Assembly (NCBI RefSeq): GCF_000287675.1
Contig: NZ_ALJL01000001.1
Location: forward strand, 1-64,000
Length of the DNA: 64,000 bases
Reading direction: 5' to 3'
From: Lachnoanaerobaculum sp. ICM7
GTDB taxonomy: Bacteria; Bacillota; Clostridia; Lachnospirales; Lachnospiraceae
Below, piece by piece: positions 63,473 through 64,000 of the stretch (its first letter is position 1; each line of letters begins with the position of its first letter). Under the pieces are notes generated by a model. It was not told where the DNA came from. It saw nothing but the letters and a program-made list of their open reading frames with translations, and made no database searches. The position numbers and the translations under genes were made by a program.

Positions 63473-63697
63473 ATGGATATCACAAAAATAGTAACAGATA
63501 TAATAAATAAGGCAAAGGCGGATCCTGCACTTTTATCAAATCTTGCAAAGGATCCTGAGAAGACAATAGAAGGACTTACAGGTATTGATATTCCTGACGG
63601 TCAGCTTGATTCAGTTGTTGAAGGTGTAAAGACACAGATAGCTAAGGTCGGTATTTCAAACGCTATGGATAAGTTGGGAGATCTTTTCAAGAATTAA
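63473..63697 (+). CDS. Small helical protein of unknown function
   Basis: AAAGGAG precedes ATG 63473, giving 74 residues (MDITKIVTDIINKAKADPALL). It is helical, with alternating acidic and basic residues, and includes LAKDPEKTIEGLTGIDIPDGQ, a pattern seen in short proteins such as NHLP/nif11-type leader peptides (helix, then D-x-L). There is no Gly-Gly and no modification enzyme nearby, so I do not call it a bacteriocin precursor. Confidence 0.65.
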   Translation: MDITKIVTDIINKAKADPALLSNLAKDPEKTIEGLTGIDIPDGQLDSVVEGVKTQIAKVGISNAMDKLGDLFKN

Positions 63698-63698
63698 T

Positions 63699-64000
63699 AT
63701 GGATTTTTTATTTGATTTGCATACACATACAATAGCCAGCGGTCATGCATATTCCACATTGAAAGAAAATATGGAAGAAGCGTCTGCAAAAGGACTTTTG
63801 GCGTATGGTTTTTCAGATCACAGTGAGGCTGTACCGGGTTCATGCAAAAATATCTACTTTATGAATTTCAAAGTTATTCCGAGAAGGTTTAAGGATGTCT
63901 TGATTTTAAGAGGAGTGGAGGCAAATATAATAGATTTTAAGGGCAATCTTGATATAGATAACAATGTTCTGGGAAGACTTGACTATGTTATAGCCAGTCT
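63699..64000 (+). CDS. PHP-family phosphoesterase, 3' cut by window edge
   Basis: ATG 63699 begins one base after the preceding stop and the frame is open to the right edge. MDFLFDLHTHTIASGHAYST carries the HTH metal site, and GFSDHSEAVPG plus RGVEANIIDFKGNLD the next metal residues of the YcdX-type PHP phosphatase branch. About 100 residues are visible of an expected 240. Confidence 0.85.
   Translation, partial: MDFLFDLHTHTIASGHAYSTLKENMEEASAKGLLAYGFSDHSEAVPGSCKNIYFMNFKVIPRRFKDVLILRGVEANIIDFKGNLDIDNNVLGRLDYVIAS

Noticed and set aside
63473-63697. RiPP/bacteriocin precursor
   Set aside because: No Gly-Gly leader site, no core with Cys/Ser/Thr enrichment, and no modification or transport genes beside it.

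Overview
The window looks like chromosome of a low-GC anaerobic Firmicute, most probably a Lachnospiraceae member (oral Lachnoanaerobaculum-like genera are a guess). The grounds are AT-rich codon use, AGGAGG ribosome sites, abundant GW-x-Y-Y cell-wall-binding repeats, a CIRCE/HrcA site, an RF2 frameshift gene and the neighbouring rpsF-ssb-rpsR and rpsB-tsf operons. No rRNA, tRNA, CRISPR or insertion sequence was seen.

Region 1 (1-34321, + strand) is a large accessory locus that I read as a contractile injection system of a Gram-positive cell. Its core (9230-22796) has a candidate sheath protein, two paralogous Hcp-like tube proteins, three FHA proteins (two with an N-terminal zinc-ribbon-like motif), two PP2C-like proteins (one crossing the membrane and carrying a long helical outer domain), an Hsp70/actin-fold ATPase and three unrecognised proteins in baseplate position. 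Distal genes encode two VgrG/gpD-like spikes, PAAR-like DUF4280 tip proteins with variable C-termini, and a DcrB/DUF1795-like putative chaperone. No ClpV and no TssJLM were found, so this is not a canonical T6SS.

The core is flanked by effector and immunity cassettes. A signal-less CHAP hydrolase with wall-binding repeats (22880) is followed by two exported YARHG proteins. Two DUF4280 effectors with near-identical N-termini (4308, 27817) are each followed by tandem membrane-anchored proteins that repeat the effector's own C-terminal domain. The left cassette (1-8751) is a scrapyard of duplicated, truncated and deleted modules: a gutted vgrG, a frameshifted M15-peptidase toxin tip next to a lipoprotein, and several gene-end remnants. 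This points to frequent homologous recombination.

Region 2 (34469-41491, - strand) is one operon: NCS2 nucleobase permease, carbamate kinase, YgeW carbamoyltransferase, YgeY hydrolase, diaminopropionate ammonia-lyase YgeX and a YheO/DauR-type regulator. It resembles the core of anaerobic purine/uric acid utilisation clusters. Its promoter is bracketed by two CTAAA...TTTAG palindromes.

Region 3 (41778-64000) is mostly housekeeping: a lipoprotein whose best start is ACG, tadA, an OmpR-type two-component pair, ftsH behind a CIRCE-overlapped promoter, prfB with programmed frameshift, an RloA/RloB (AbiL-like) defence pair, an Fbp/Afu-type ABC importer with a YesMN-type two-component pair, rpsF-ssb-rpsR, a secreted repeat protein, a HIT protein, a rhomboid protease, rpsB-tsf, a 74-residue small protein and the start of a PHP-family hydrolase cut by the window edge.
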